From NCBI RefSeq assembly GCF_003634705.1, contig NZ_RBWU01000003.1:682001-746000 (forward strand): a stretch of 64,000 nucleotides of DNA. The letters run 5' to 3'. The position numbers and the translations under genes were made by a program. Position 1 is the first letter of the stretch; every line of letters starts with the position of its first letter. The notes beneath the pieces are model-generated. The model was not told where the DNA came from. It saw nothing but the letters and a program-made list of their open reading frames with translations, and searched no databases. Below are positions 9,471 to 18,283 of this stretch, in pieces. This stretch comes from Actinomadura pelletieri DSM 43383 (GTDB lineage Bacteria; Actinomycetota; Actinomycetes; Streptosporangiales; Streptosporangiaceae).

Positions 9471-12400
9471 TCAGGCGGCGGGGCTGCCGGGACGGTTCAG
9501 GGCGGCCTTCGCCGTCTCGGTCCAGTGCGGGGCGCCGAAGCGTGTCGCCACGTCGGCGGCCTGACGGTAGTGGGCGGCGGCGACCTCGGTGGGACGTTCG
9601 AGGAACCGGGCGAGGTCACCGAGGATCTGCGCGACGGGGCCCAGCGTGGCCCCGGCGGTGGCGCCGCCACTGACCTGGCCCGCGTACGGGAGCAGCCCCG
9701 TGTACGCCTCCTCGGCCAGGTCGCGGTCGCCGAGCGCCATGGCGCGCATGCCGCGCAACGGCATGTTCAGGTCGAAGAAGTAGTCGGGGCGGAGCGGTTC
9801 CGCCGTGGCGACGACGTTCCTGGCCTCCGCGACGCGGCCACGACCGATGAGCGCGAGCGCGTGCACGTCCGCGGTTGACCCGACATGCGCCCACCGCTGC
9901 CGCAGCCAGGCGGTCTGCTCCACCATCTCCCCGGCCCGTCCCTCCAGGAGCCGCAGGCAGAACGTGCCGAGAAGCGTCATGCTGTGCTCGCTGGACCAGA
10001 TCTGGATCTTGCCCCTGTTCTCGCCCAGCCGCGCGTACTCCCGTTCCGCCACGTCGGCGGGGGCGCCGAACGCGCGGAGCAACCCGGTCTCCCAGCGGGC
10101 GATCGCCGCCAGCAGGGGCAGACCGTACTGCTCGGCGAGCAGCGCCCCCTCCCGCAGATGCCGGTGCGCGGCGGCCTTGTCGAGCGAGGCGACCGAGGTC
10201 TGCTGCATCTGCAGGTGCGCGAGGACGCGGTAGACGCCCAGGTCGTGCTCGGTGGCGAGCTCGAGAATCTCGGCGGCGATCCGCCGTCGCTCCGCCAGGT
10301 CGTCCGCGGTCCGGTAGGCGTTGGTGTAGGCACCGTTCAACGCGACGGCGATGAGTTCCGGATCGCCGATGACGCGGGCCTGCCGGACAGCCTCCCTGGA
10401 CACGGTGATCCCGCGGTCGTGCGGCTCGCCCTCCAACTCGATCGCCAGGGCGGTCAGCAGCCGGACGCGCAGCTCCGGCTCGTCGTCCGGGAGCCGGGCG
10501 AGCGCCTCCTCCACGGCGTCGACGACGGCGTCGTCGAGGATGCCGTACTCACGGCCGGTCCACAGGGTGGGAACGTCGAAGCTCGCGATGATCCGGGCGA
10601 GCAGCCGGACGTCGCCGTAGGCGCGCGCGTCGGCGATGGAGGCGAGCCGCCACTCCCGCGCGTCCATGATGTTCCCGGCGAGCGCGCAGGCGCGGATCGC
10701 GGACACCTCCGCCGCGAGCCGGTCGCCGATCGCCTCCGGCCCCTCCGCGCGGAGCGTCTCGACGACACGGATCCAGAGGTCGGCGGCCGTGCGGTGGGCG
10801 TAGCGGGCCTCGGCGGCCTCGGCGGCGCGGCGCGCGTACCGGACGGCCTTCGCCGGGTTCCCGCCCGACTCCAGGTAGTGGTGCGCGATCGCGGCGACCT
10901 CTTCCGGAGCGTGCCGTTCGAGTGCCGCGGCGACCCGTCCGTGCAGGCGGGTCCGGCGGGCCTGGGAGATCCCGTCGTAGAGCGTGTCGCGGACGAGGGC
11001 GTGGGTGAACCGCATCTGGCCGGGCCCGGGTTCGGTGACCAGGCCGCCCGCGAGGCCCGCCTCCACGGCGTCGATGACGAAGTCCTCGTCTCCGGCGAGT
11101 TCGACGAGCACACGCAGGTCGGCGCGCCGGCCGACGACGGCGGCGTCCCGCAGGACGGCCTGCGCGGACTCCGGTAACCGGGCGATCCGGCGGCGCAGCA
11201 CGTCCCCGACACCGGCGGGCACCCGGCGGACGGCGGCGTGCAGCCCCTCGGCGTCGAGGAGCCGGGCCGTCTCCCGGGTGAAGAACGGGTTGCCGCCGGT
11301 CCGCTCGGCGATGAAGGACAGGTCCGCGTCGTCGACGTCGGCGGCGCAGTGGCCGCGGACCAGGACGGCGACCTCGGGCACCGACAGCCCGCCCAGATCG
11401 ATGCGGACCGGCTCGTGCCGGGCGAGCGCGGCCAGCGCGGTGGCGAGCCGGCCGGGGACCTCGGTCTGCCGGAACGTGGCGACCAGCAGGACGGGACGGT
11501 CCCTCAGCCGCTCGGCGAGCCGGGCGAGCAGCGCGAGGGTCTCGTCGTCCGCCCAGTGCAGGTCGTCCAGGACGAGGAGAAGCGGCGCGGTGTCGGCGAG
11601 GCCGCTGAGATAGTCGCCGACCGCGAGGTGGAGCCGGAACCGTCCGGTGGTGGCGTCCTCGTCGGTCCGTCCGGTGACGGTGTCGTCCAGCAGCGGCCCG
11701 AGACGCGCGGCGAGGGCGGGCTCGGGCGGCGCGGCGGCGGTGAGTTCGCGCAGCAGCTCGGCCCACGGCCAGGCGGCCGGTGCCCAACCGGTCTCCGAGG
11801 CACGGCCCCACGCGCACGTCCAGTTCCGTTCGGCGAGGCCCCGGGCGAACCGTTCGGCGAGCGCGGTCTTGCCCATGCCCGCCTCCGCGGCGATGAGGAC
11901 GAGGCCGCCCCGGCCGGTGACCGCGGCCTGGGCCGCGTCCTCCAGCCGCGCCAGTTCGTGGACCCGCCCGACGAACACGGCGTCGGGAGTGTCGACGGGT
12001 TCGGGCACCGGCCGGAGGAACGGACGGAGCCGGACCGGCTCCTCGACGCGATCGGGCTCACCCAGCGCGGGCGACTGGGCCAGAATGTCGGTTTCAAGGC
12101 GGCGCAGCGCGGGCCCGGGGTCGATGCCGAGTTCCTCGGTCAGCGTCGCGCGGGCGCGGCGCAAGGCGGCGAGCGCGTCGCCCTGGCGCCCGGCGCGGTA
12201 GAGGGCGAGGGCCAGCAGCCGCCACGCCTCCTCCCGCAGCGGGTTGGCCGCGGCGTACGCCTCCAGGTCGGGGACCGCCTCGGCGGCGGACGCGCGCCGC
12301 CGGGGCCGCTCCTTGAGAATCGCCTCGGCGCGCATCTCCACGGCGATACGGCGGCGTTCGTCCAGCCGGGCGGCCTCGGCGGCGGCCCACGGCAGGTCGG

Positions 12401-12839
12401 CGAACTCCGCGTAGGCGGGCCCGCGCCATTCGTCGAGCGCCCGCTCCGCGCGGCGGCGGGCCTGCGCCGGGTCGGCGTCCAGCAGGTCGGCGGCCTCGTC
12501 GATGAGCGCGTCGAACCGCCAGGCGTCGACATTGCCGTCCGGCAGCCGTAACGCGTACCCCGGCGGCTCGGTGACGAGGACCAGCGCCGGGGTGCGGGGC
12601 GGACGGTCAGGCTCCAGCGCACGGCGCAGGTGCGACACGAACGACTGGAGGCCCGCGGCGGCGCGGGGCGGCGCCGTCCCCGGCCAGAGGTCCTCGACGA
12701 GCCGGTCGGCGGGAACCATCTGACCCCGTGCGGCGACGAGACGGGCCAGAACCGAGCGCTGGCGAGGGCCACCGAGGTCGGCGGGAGCGCCCGCCACCTC
12801 GGCGCCGAAGGCCCCGAGCACGCGTACCACGGTCGACAT
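9471..12839 (-). CDS. AfsR/SARP-family transcriptional regulator with AAA ATPase domain
   Basis: The 1122-residue protein begins with an OmpR-type winged helix (about 1-95) and a bacterial transcriptional activation domain (BTAD, about 96-245), the pair that defines SARP regulators. An AAA/NB-ARC-like ATPase follows, with AAEAGMGKTALAE near 320 and LLLVLDDLHWAD near 423, then about 500 residues of helical TPR-like repeats. The ATG at 12839 is chosen over one eight codons upstream because STVVRVLGAFG is the usual SARP N-terminus. Such proteins often control antibiotic clusters, but no biosynthetic genes are nearby. It interrupts the conserved link between the cytidine-deaminase-like gene and era. 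Confidence 0.92.
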   Translation of the reverse strand: MSTVVRVLGAFGAEVAGAPADLGGPRQRSVLARLVAARGQMVPADRLVEDLWPGTAPPRAAAGLQSFVSHLRRALEPDRPPRTPALVLVTEPPGYALRLPDGNVDAWRFDALIDEAADLLDADPAQARRRAERALDEWRGPAYAEFADLPWAAAEAARLDERRRIAVEMRAEAILKERPRRRASAAEAVPDLEAYAAANPLREEAWRLLALALYRAGRQGDALAALRRARATLTEELGIDPGPALRRLETDILAQSPALGEPDRVEEPVRLRPFLRPVPEPVDTPDAVFVGRVHELARLEDAAQAAVTGRGGLVLIAAEAGMGKTALAERFARGLAERNWTCAWGRASETGWAPAAWPWAELLRELTAAAPPEPALAARLGPLLDDTVTGRTDEDATTGRFRLHLAVGDYLSGLADTAPLLLVLDDLHWADDETLALLARLAERLRDRPVLLVATFRQTEVPGRLATALAALARHEPVRIDLGGLSVPEVAVLVRGHCAADVDDADLSFIAERTGGNPFFTRETARLLDAEGLHAAVRRVPAGVGDVLRRRIARLPESAQAVLRDAAVVGRRADLRVLVELAGDEDFVIDAVEAGLAGGLVTEPGPGQMRFTHALVRDTLYDGISQARRTRLHGRVAAALERHAPEEVAAIAHHYLESGGNPAKAVRYARRAAEAAEARYAHRTAADLWIRVVETLRAEGPEAIGDRLAAEVSAIRACALAGNIMDAREWRLASIADARAYGDVRLLARIIASFDVPTLWTGREYGILDDAVVDAVEEALARLPDDEPELRVRLLTALAIELEGEPHDRGITVSREAVRQARVIGDPELIAVALNGAYTNAYRTADDLAERRRIAAEILELATEHDLGVYRVLAHLQMQQTSVASLDKAAAHRHLREGALLAEQYGLPLLAAIARWETGLLRAFGAPADVAEREYARLGENRGKIQIWSSEHSMTLLGTFCLRLLEGRAGEMVEQTAWLRQRWAHVGSTADVHALALIGRGRVAEARNVVATAEPLRPDYFFDLNMPLRGMRAMALGDRDLAEEAYTGLLPYAGQVSGGATAGATLGPVAQILGDLARFLERPTEVAAAHYRQAADVATRFGAPHWTETAKAALNRPGSPAA

Positions 12840-12997
12840 TTGCCGCCAGACTAACCGGCACATGGCAGACCGTGTGGATCATCTCTCTCTTTTCCGCGTG
12901 CCCGGCCTCCCGCCCTCAGCATGATCAGCACCGACCCGAAGCCGGCTCGACCGACAACCGCCAGGTCACACCGCACACGGCCCGTCGCGGGGACGGG

Positions 12998-13109
12998 CCG
13001 GTCGTCGCGACGGGGCATCCGCGCGGCCGGCGAGCCCCCTTACCGCCGACGGCCGGATGATCACGACGACCGGACCCGGTCCTGAATCCCTCTGGTCGCG
13101 ACGACCGGG
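12998..13109. repeat. 14-bp inverted repeat in the regulator's upstream gap
   Basis: CCGGTCGTCGCGAC (12998-13011) is exactly complementary to GTCGCGACGACCGG (13096-13109). The arms flank 84 bases in the 525-bp gap between the AfsR-like gene and the next gene. No gene is evident in the gap: the open frames are GC-rich and lack family features. The arms may form a long-range hairpin or serve as regulator sites. Confidence 0.5.
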
Positions 13110-13364
13110 ATCCCGTGCCGGCTCCGCCCCGCACAACGCGGGCATCGCCATGGACCCCGTGAAGATCACCGACCACTCGGCGACGCGTCGGCGTATCCCC
13201 CGACCCCCGTACGCCGCCGCCCCCGTCCGGTCTACCTTCCCCGTGTCGTGAAGCGAACGGAACATCAGTTCATCTCCACGGGGTCCAACGCTTCCGAGCA
13301 TCTCCGGACGACCATGCGGTTCACTTGCCGCTCACTTGCGAGCGCCTGCCCGTACGCTTGGGAT

Positions 13365-13700
13365 GTGAGCGAGTTGAACCCCGAGGACGCGAAGATCATC
13401 ACTCTGGCCAGGTCCGCCCGGGCCCGGACGGGCGCCGCCGAGGGCGCCGCCGTCCGCGACCAGACGGGCCGCACCTACGCGGCGACGAGCGTCGACCTGC
13501 CGTCCCTCAAACTCTCCGCCCTCCAGCTGGCCGTCGCGATGGCCGTGTCCAGCGGCGCCGAGAGCCTGGAGGCCGCCGCCCTCGTCACCACCGCGGAGAC
13601 CGCACAGCCCTCGGACGTCACCACCGTCCGCGACCTGGGCCCCAAGGCCCCCATCCTCATCGCGGCCCCCAACGGCACCGTCCACACAACCCTCAACTGA
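13365..13700 (+). CDS. cytidine deaminase-like protein lacking the catalytic zinc motifs
   Basis: A GTG at 13365 gives a 111-residue protein starting VSELNPEDAKIITLARSARA. It resembles the cytidine deaminase fold (GAAEGAAVRDQTGRTYAATSV, LSALQLAVAMAVSSGAESLEA), but the His/Cys-Ala-Glu motif and PCxxC zinc ligands are absent, so deaminase activity is unlikely. Similar short proteins occur between era and the CNNM transporter gene in actinobacteria, so this is a conserved degenerate relative rather than a local pseudogene. The longer frame back to 13248 is unconserved. It runs opposite to its neighbours and ends in a strong hairpin. Confidence 0.75.
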   Translation: MSELNPEDAKIITLARSARARTGAAEGAAVRDQTGRTYAATSVDLPSLKLSALQLAVAMAVSSGAESLEAAALVTTAETAQPSDVTTVRDLGPKAPILIAAPNGTVHTTLN

Positions 13701-13711
13701 CCGAGCTTCAC

Positions 13712-13756
13712 GGGTCGTGCGACCACGAACACCCCGCGCCAAAGGTCGCACGACCC
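13712..13756 (+). terminator. 13-bp stem hairpin
   Basis: GGGTCGTGCGACC (13712-13724) pairs perfectly with GGTCGCACGACCC (13744-13756) across a 19-base loop, 11 bases after the cytidine-deaminase-like stop. It probably ends transcription from both convergent genes. Confidence 0.7.
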
Positions 13757-14014
13757 ACCGAGCCGCTCGACCGCAGCGCCACGTCGCTCCCCGCACGGTC
13801 ACGAGGAACCCGAGCCGGGACACCAGGACCGCCGGGCTCACGACGGATGCCCGGAAGCCATCCGAAGCAACCCACAACACCTGGACGGCGACGGCGCCTC
13901 CACAACCTGCAACAACCGCCCCGCCCCTTTAACTCGGGCGGGACCTCAACCGACCCACCGAGCCGGTCGACGCGGCGGCACGTCACATCCGCGCGGTCAC
14001 GAGGAAGCTGAGCC
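13753..14014. repeat. direct duplication of about 63 bp around the CNNM gene 3' end
   Basis: The segment starting ACCCACCGAGCCG at 13753-13816 recurs at 13952-14014 with most positions conserved, including CGGTCACGAGGAA and GAGCCG. The right copy overlaps the 3' end of the CNNM transporter gene, so the left copy is a duplicated piece of that gene end. The rest of the gap 13701-13996 shows no gene. Confidence 0.6.
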
Positions 14015-15337
14015 GTGGCGTGAGGATCGACTGGCTTGTGTCGGGTGGTTCGGGGGGTCGCCCACCCGGATGAGGACGGTGCCGACCCGGTTGCGGCGGC
14101 CCGCGATGGTCTCGGCCTTGAGGGAGAGGACCGGGCCGTCCTCGCCGGTCGTGATCTCGGCGGTGGAGCCTTCGATCGGGACACGGCCGAGCGCGTGGGC
14201 GAGCAGGCCGCCGACGGTCTCGACCTCCTCGACGTCCAGCTCGACGTCGAAGAGTTCGGCGAGGTCCTCGACGGGCAGGCGGGCGGTGACGCGGGCGGCG
14301 CCGTCGCGGAGCCAGGTGACCGGTGGGGTCTCCCGGTCGTACTCGTCGGTGATCTCACCGACGATCTCCTCCAGGATGTCCTCGATGGTGACGAGGCCCG
14401 CGGTGCCGCCGTACTCGTCGATGACGATCGCCAGATGGATGCGGCGGGCCTGCATCTCGCGGAGGAGTTCGTCGATCGGCTTGGAGTCGGGCACATAGGT
14501 GGCGGGGCGCATGACGGAGTCGACGGTCTCGACCGACTCGCCCTCGCGGTGCTCCTGGCTGCGGCGGACGATGTCCTTGAGGTAGGCGATACCGACGACG
14601 TCGTCCTCGTTCTCACCGACGACCGGGATGCGGGAGAAACCGCTGCGCAGCGCGAGCGACATCGCCTGCCGCAACGTCTTGCCGCGTTCGACGAACGCGA
14701 TGTCGGTGCGCGGCACCATCACCTCGCGGACGAGGGTGTCGCCCAGTTCGAACACCGAGTGGATCATCTCCCGCTCGACCGGTTCGATCAGGCTGCGCTG
14801 CTCGGCGAGGTCGACCAGGTCGCGCAGTTCCGCCTCGGACGCGAACGGGCCCTCCCGGAAGCCCTTGCCGGGGGTGAGGGCGTTGCCGAGCAGGATCAGC
14901 AGGCGCGGCAGCGGGCCGAACACCCGGGTCACCGGGTGGATCACGGCGGCGCCGGTCAGCGCGATCCGGTCGGCGTGCTGGATGCCGAGGGTGCGGGGTC
15001 CGACCCCGATCACGACATAGCTGACCACGATCATGATCGCGGCGGCGGTGACATAGGCGCGCCAGGTCTCGTCCAGCCAGGAGATGCACAGGTCCGCGAC
15101 GATCACGGTGGCGACCAGTTCGCAGCCGATGCGCAGCAGCAGCACCATGTTGACGTAGCGGGCCGGGTCGGCGACGACCTCGGCGAGCCGCCTCGCGCCG
15201 CGCCGTCCCTCCCGGACGACCTCGTCGACGGTGACGCGGGACACGCGGGCGAGCGCCGCCTCGGTGCCGGCCAGCAGCCCCGCCATGAGGATCAGCCCCA
15301 CCGCCAGGGCCGCCAGCCACGCCTGCGCGGTGCTCAT
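13997..15337 (-). CDS. CNNM/CorC-type (hemolysin-family) transporter
   Basis: The 446-residue membrane protein has an N-terminal CNNM/DUF21 domain of about four helices (WLAALAVGLILMAGLLAGTE onwards), a tandem CBS pair (VMVPRTDIAFVERG through VTIEDILEEIVGEI) and a C-terminal transporter-associated CorC/HlyC domain ending near LIRVGD. Relatives export magnesium or cobalt or regulate their transport; hemolysin is a legacy name. The ATG at 15337 overlaps the ybeY stop (ATGA), so it belongs to the phoH-ybeY-CNNM operon. The C-terminal HPTQASRSSRHGSASS tail derives from a locally duplicated sequence. Confidence 0.9.
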   Translation of the reverse strand: MSTAQAWLAALAVGLILMAGLLAGTEAALARVSRVTVDEVVREGRRGARRLAEVVADPARYVNMVLLLRIGCELVATVIVADLCISWLDETWRAYVTAAAIMIVVSYVVIGVGPRTLGIQHADRIALTGAAVIHPVTRVFGPLPRLLILLGNALTPGKGFREGPFASEAELRDLVDLAEQRSLIEPVEREMIHSVFELGDTLVREVMVPRTDIAFVERGKTLRQAMSLALRSGFSRIPVVGENEDDVVGIAYLKDIVRRSQEHREGESVETVDSVMRPATYVPDSKPIDELLREMQARRIHLAIVIDEYGGTAGLVTIEDILEEIVGEITDEYDRETPPVTWLRDGAARVTARLPVEDLAELFDVELDVEEVETVGGLLAHALGRVPIEGSTAEITTGEDGPVLSLKAETIAGRRNRVGTVLIRVGDPPNHPTQASRSSRHGSASS

Positions 15338-15810
15338 CAGCCGCCGCGTTTCTCCCGCCAGGAGGCCAGGAGCTCGGCCTGCAGGCCGAACATCTCCCGA
15401 TGCTCCTCCGGCTCGGCGTGGTCGAAGCCGAGGAGGTGCAGGATGCCGTGCGTGCACAGCAGCTCCAGCTCGTCCCCGGCGCTGTGTCCGGCCTCCCGCG
15501 CCTGCCGCTCGGCGACCGCCGGGCACAGGACGACGTCGCCGAGCACCCCGGTGTCGGCTTCGTCGTCCTCGTCGCCGCCGGACATGTGCCCGGGGCGCAG
15601 CTCGTCCATCGGGAACGACAGCACGTCGGTGGGGCCGGGCTCGTCCATCCACTCCTCGTGCAGCTTCGTCATCGCGGCCTCGTCGACCAGCAGCACCGAA
15701 AGCTCCGCGAGCGGGTGGACGCGCATCCCGTCGAGGACGTGCCGGGACAGGCCCGCGAGGGCCTTCTCGTCCACGGGCACGCCCGACTCGTTCAGCACCT
15801 CGATGGTCAC
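15337..15810 (-). CDS. ybeY: endoribonuclease YbeY
   Basis: YbeY is a zinc-dependent single-strand endoribonuclease needed for 16S rRNA 3' maturation and ribosome quality control. The 157-residue protein carries the defining metal site HGILHLLGFDH (His-x3-His-x5-His). It has a slightly longer acidic loop (GGDEDDEADTG) than usual. Its GTG start overlaps the phoH stop (TAGTG), and its stop overlaps the next gene (ATGA), so translation of the three genes is coupled. Confidence 0.96.
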   Translation of the reverse strand: MTIEVLNESGVPVDEKALAGLSRHVLDGMRVHPLAELSVLLVDEAAMTKLHEEWMDEPGPTDVLSFPMDELRPGHMSGGDEDDEADTGVLGDVVLCPAVAERQAREAGHSAGDELELLCTHGILHLLGFDHAEPEEHREMFGLQAELLASWREKRGG

Positions 15811-16898
15811 TACCGCCTCCGCTTGCGGGACCCGCCGCGGTCGGCCGCGCCCTGCTTGATCTGCGGGACGCGGGCCTCGTCGTAGCGGTTGTAGGCGTCG
15901 ACGATGTCGGTGACGAGCTTGTGCCGGACGACGTCGCGGCTGTCCAGCCGGGAGAAGTGGATGTCCTGCACGCCGTCGAGGATCTCCTGGACGACGCGCA
16001 GCCCGCTCAGCTGCCCGTTCGGCAGGTCGACCTGGGTGACGTCGCCGGTGACCACGACCTTCGACCCGAATCCGAGCCGCGTCAGGAACATCTTCATCTG
16101 CTCGGGCGAGGTGTTCTGCGCCTCGTCCAGGATGATGAACGAGTCGTTCAGCGTCCGGCCCCGCATGTACGCCAGGGGCGCGACCTCGATCGTCCCGGCG
16201 GCCATCAGGCGGGGGATCGAGTCGGGGTCGACCATGTCGTGCAGCGCGTCGTACAGGGGCCGCAGATACGGGTCGATCTTCTCGTAGAGCGTTCCGGGCA
16301 GGAACCCGAGCCGCTCCCCCGCCTCGACGGCCGGACGGGTGAGGATGATCCTGTTGACCTGTTTGTCCTGCAGCGCGCGGACGGCCTTCGCCATCGCCAG
16401 ATACGTCTTGCCGGTACCGGCGGGGCCGATGCCGAACACGATCGTGTGCTTGTCGATCGCGTCGACATAGCGGCGCTGGTTCAGGGTCTTCGGACGGATC
16501 GTCCGGCCCCGGCTGGACAGCACGTCCAGCGTGAGGACCTCGGCGGGACGCTCACCGGACGCGCCGCGCAGCATCGCCAGGCTGCGCTCGACGGCGTCGG
16601 GGGTGAGCTGTGTACCGCCCTTCAGCAGCTCGAACATCTCGGTGAAGAGCCGGGAGACAAGGTCGGTCTCGGTCTCGGGGCCGGTCACGGTGATCTCGTT
16701 GCCGCGGACGTGGATGTCGATGCCGTCGGCGAACGCGCGCTCGATCACGTGGAGCAGCTCGTCCCGGGAGCCGAGCAGGCTCACCATCGAATGGTCGTCC
16801 GGCACCACGATCTTGATTTGGGAGTGCGAGTCTCCCCGGTCGCCGCGCCCCGTCTGGGTGGAGGTGGGGGTGGACCTCGTGTGAGTTGATTCGACCAT
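15810..16898 (-). CDS. phoH: PhoH-like ATPase
   Basis: PhoH proteins are P-loop ATPases, probably RNA helicase-like, that pair with YbeY in RNA metabolism. GIGPAGTGKTYLAMAKAV is the Walker A region, FIILDEAQNTSPEQ the Walker B, and an N-terminal KH-like segment precedes them. The ATG at 16898 gives 362 residues starting MVESTHTRS. An ATG 23 codons upstream (16967) is possible, but the intervening segment is basic and unconserved. First gene of the phoH-ybeY-CNNM operon. Confidence 0.94.
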   Translation of the reverse strand: MVESTHTRSTPTSTQTGRGDRGDSHSQIKIVVPDDHSMVSLLGSRDELLHVIERAFADGIDIHVRGNEITVTGPETETDLVSRLFTEMFELLKGGTQLTPDAVERSLAMLRGASGERPAEVLTLDVLSSRGRTIRPKTLNQRRYVDAIDKHTIVFGIGPAGTGKTYLAMAKAVRALQDKQVNRIILTRPAVEAGERLGFLPGTLYEKIDPYLRPLYDALHDMVDPDSIPRLMAAGTIEVAPLAYMRGRTLNDSFIILDEAQNTSPEQMKMFLTRLGFGSKVVVTGDVTQVDLPNGQLSGLRVVQEILDGVQDIHFSRLDSRDVVRHKLVTDIVDAYNRYDEARVPQIKQGAADRGGSRKRRR

Positions 16899-17051
16899 CA
16901 GCCCGGCCTTGCGGCCTCTCTGACCTGCCTTCTGTCTGCTCCTGGTGTCCTGGTGTACCGGTTCCATCGTACTGGCCGACCCCGGCACGACGCCGACGCA
17001 TTTTTTCGCGTGCGGATCGACGGTGGGCGAGGCCCCGGGCGCGGACGTCGG

Positions 17052-17396
17052 TCAGCCGGGAGGCCAGTTGAGGCCACGGCCGCCGAGCACGTGCGCGTGG
17101 ACGTGGAAGACGGTCTGGCCCGCCTGCGCGCCGGTGTTGAACACGACCCGGTAGCCGGTCTCGGCGACGCCCTCGTCGACCGCGACCCCGTGGGCCTCGC
17201 GCAGCAGCTCGGCGAGGAGCTCGGCGTCGGACGCGGCGAGCTCGCCGACCGTCGGGTGGTGTTCCCTGGGGATGACCAGCACATGTGTCGGCGCCTGCGG
17301 GTTGATGTCGCGGAACGCCACCGCGCCCGCCGACTCCCGGACGATCGTGGCGGGCACGTCCCCGGAAACGATCTTGCAGAACAGGCAGTCGGTCAT
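17052..17396 (-). CDS. HIT-family nucleotide-binding protein
   Basis: This 114-residue histidine-triad protein has the active-site signature HVHAHVLGGR near the C-terminus and the N-terminal DCLFCKIVSGDVPA of the HinT branch. These hydrolyse purine nucleoside phosphoramidates such as aminoacyl-AMP. It stands 154 bases upstream of phoH on the same strand. In related genomes it lies between rsmE and phoH; here an ECF sigma pair has been inserted on its upstream side. Confidence 0.95.
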   Translation of the reverse strand: MTDCLFCKIVSGDVPATIVRESAGAVAFRDINPQAPTHVLVIPREHHPTVGELAASDAELLAELLREAHGVAVDEGVAETGYRVVFNTGAQAGQTVFHVHAHVLGGRGLNWPPG

Positions 17397-17674
17397 CTGT
17401 CTCCCCTCGCAGGCGGCCTCGACCGCCCGGAGATCCTACCGAGACTTCGCGCGGAAACGGCTCGCGGCGCCCCGTACCGGTCGAGGTCCGTCGCCGATCA
17501 ACCTTCGCTTCCGGGCGGCATCCGGACCGACCAATGGTTAAGGTTGTGACCTCAGGCGTGCTCCCCGGTTCGCAAGGCATTTCGGTGTGCCCGGCGGCCG
17601 GGCGCGTCGACATCCACGCCGCTCCGATGGAGCGTCCGAATGGACGGCTGGGGGACGGCAAAGGCGGCGGATAG

Positions 17675-18283
17675 GTGACCGAGGCAAACCAGGACATGCC
17701 CTTTCGTAAACCGAACGACGAGGGTACGCGTCCCACTGACGTGACCGAGACCCTCGTGGCCAGGGGCACGGCGGGCGCGGTGGCCGTCGCCTGGGACGCC
17801 GACCAAGCGGTGACCGCGCTCTACAGCGCCAACTACCGGTCGCTGGTCCGGCTGGCGGCCATGCTCGTCCGGGACGCGGGAACGGCCGAGGAGGTCGTCC
17901 AGGACGCGTTCGTCGCGATGCACGGCGGCTGGCGCCGTCTGCGCGACCCGGACAAGGCCCTGTCCTACCTGCGGCAGTCGGTGGTGAACCGGTCGCGCTC
18001 GGTGCTCCGGCACCGCGCCGTCGTCGAGAAGTACGCCCCGAAGGGCCTGCCGGACGCGCCGAGCGCGGAGGCCGGGGCCATCGGGGAGCTGGAGCGCTCG
18101 GCGGTGATCGACGCGCTGTCCCGACTGCCCGCGCGCCAGCGGGAGGCGCTCGTCCTGCGTTACTACGCCGACCTGTCCGAAGCGGAGATCGCCAACGCGA
18201 TGGGCATCTCCCGTGGCGCCGTGAAGAGCCATACGGCGCGCGGAATGACCGCGCTACGCAACGTCCTGGAGCAGTTCTCATGA
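17675..18283 (+). CDS. SigE-family ECF RNA polymerase sigma factor
   Basis: The 202-residue protein has sigma region 2 (LYSANYRSLVRLAAMLVRDAG, AEEVVQDAFVAMHGGW) and region 4 (LSRLPARQREALVLRYY, ISRGAVKSHTARGMTALR), matching the SigE-like (SCO-type ECF41/50 neighbourhood) subfamily common in actinomycetes. The GTG at 17675 is used. About 40 extra N-terminal residues precede region 2. It is followed by a membrane protein gene with ATGA overlap, which is probably its regulator. Divergent from the HIT gene. Confidence 0.92.
   Translation: MTEANQDMPFRKPNDEGTRPTDVTETLVARGTAGAVAVAWDADQAVTALYSANYRSLVRLAAMLVRDAGTAEEVVQDAFVAMHGGWRRLRDPDKALSYLRQSVVNRSRSVLRHRAVVEKYAPKGLPDAPSAEAGAIGELERSAVIDALSRLPARQREALVLRYYADLSEAEIANAMGISRGAVKSHTARGMTALRNVLEQFS

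Noticed and set aside
10549..11817. 422-residue Arg-rich ORF inside the AfsR-like gene
   Set aside because: Alternate-frame shadow of a strongly conserved coding region on the same strand.
9471..12839. Part of an antibiotic biosynthetic cluster
   Set aside because: No synthases, tailoring enzymes or transporters of such a cluster occur in the window.
12966..13301. Minus-strand ORF in the gap beside the AfsR-like gene
   Set aside because: No family features, weak start, and a composition typical of random high-GC frames.
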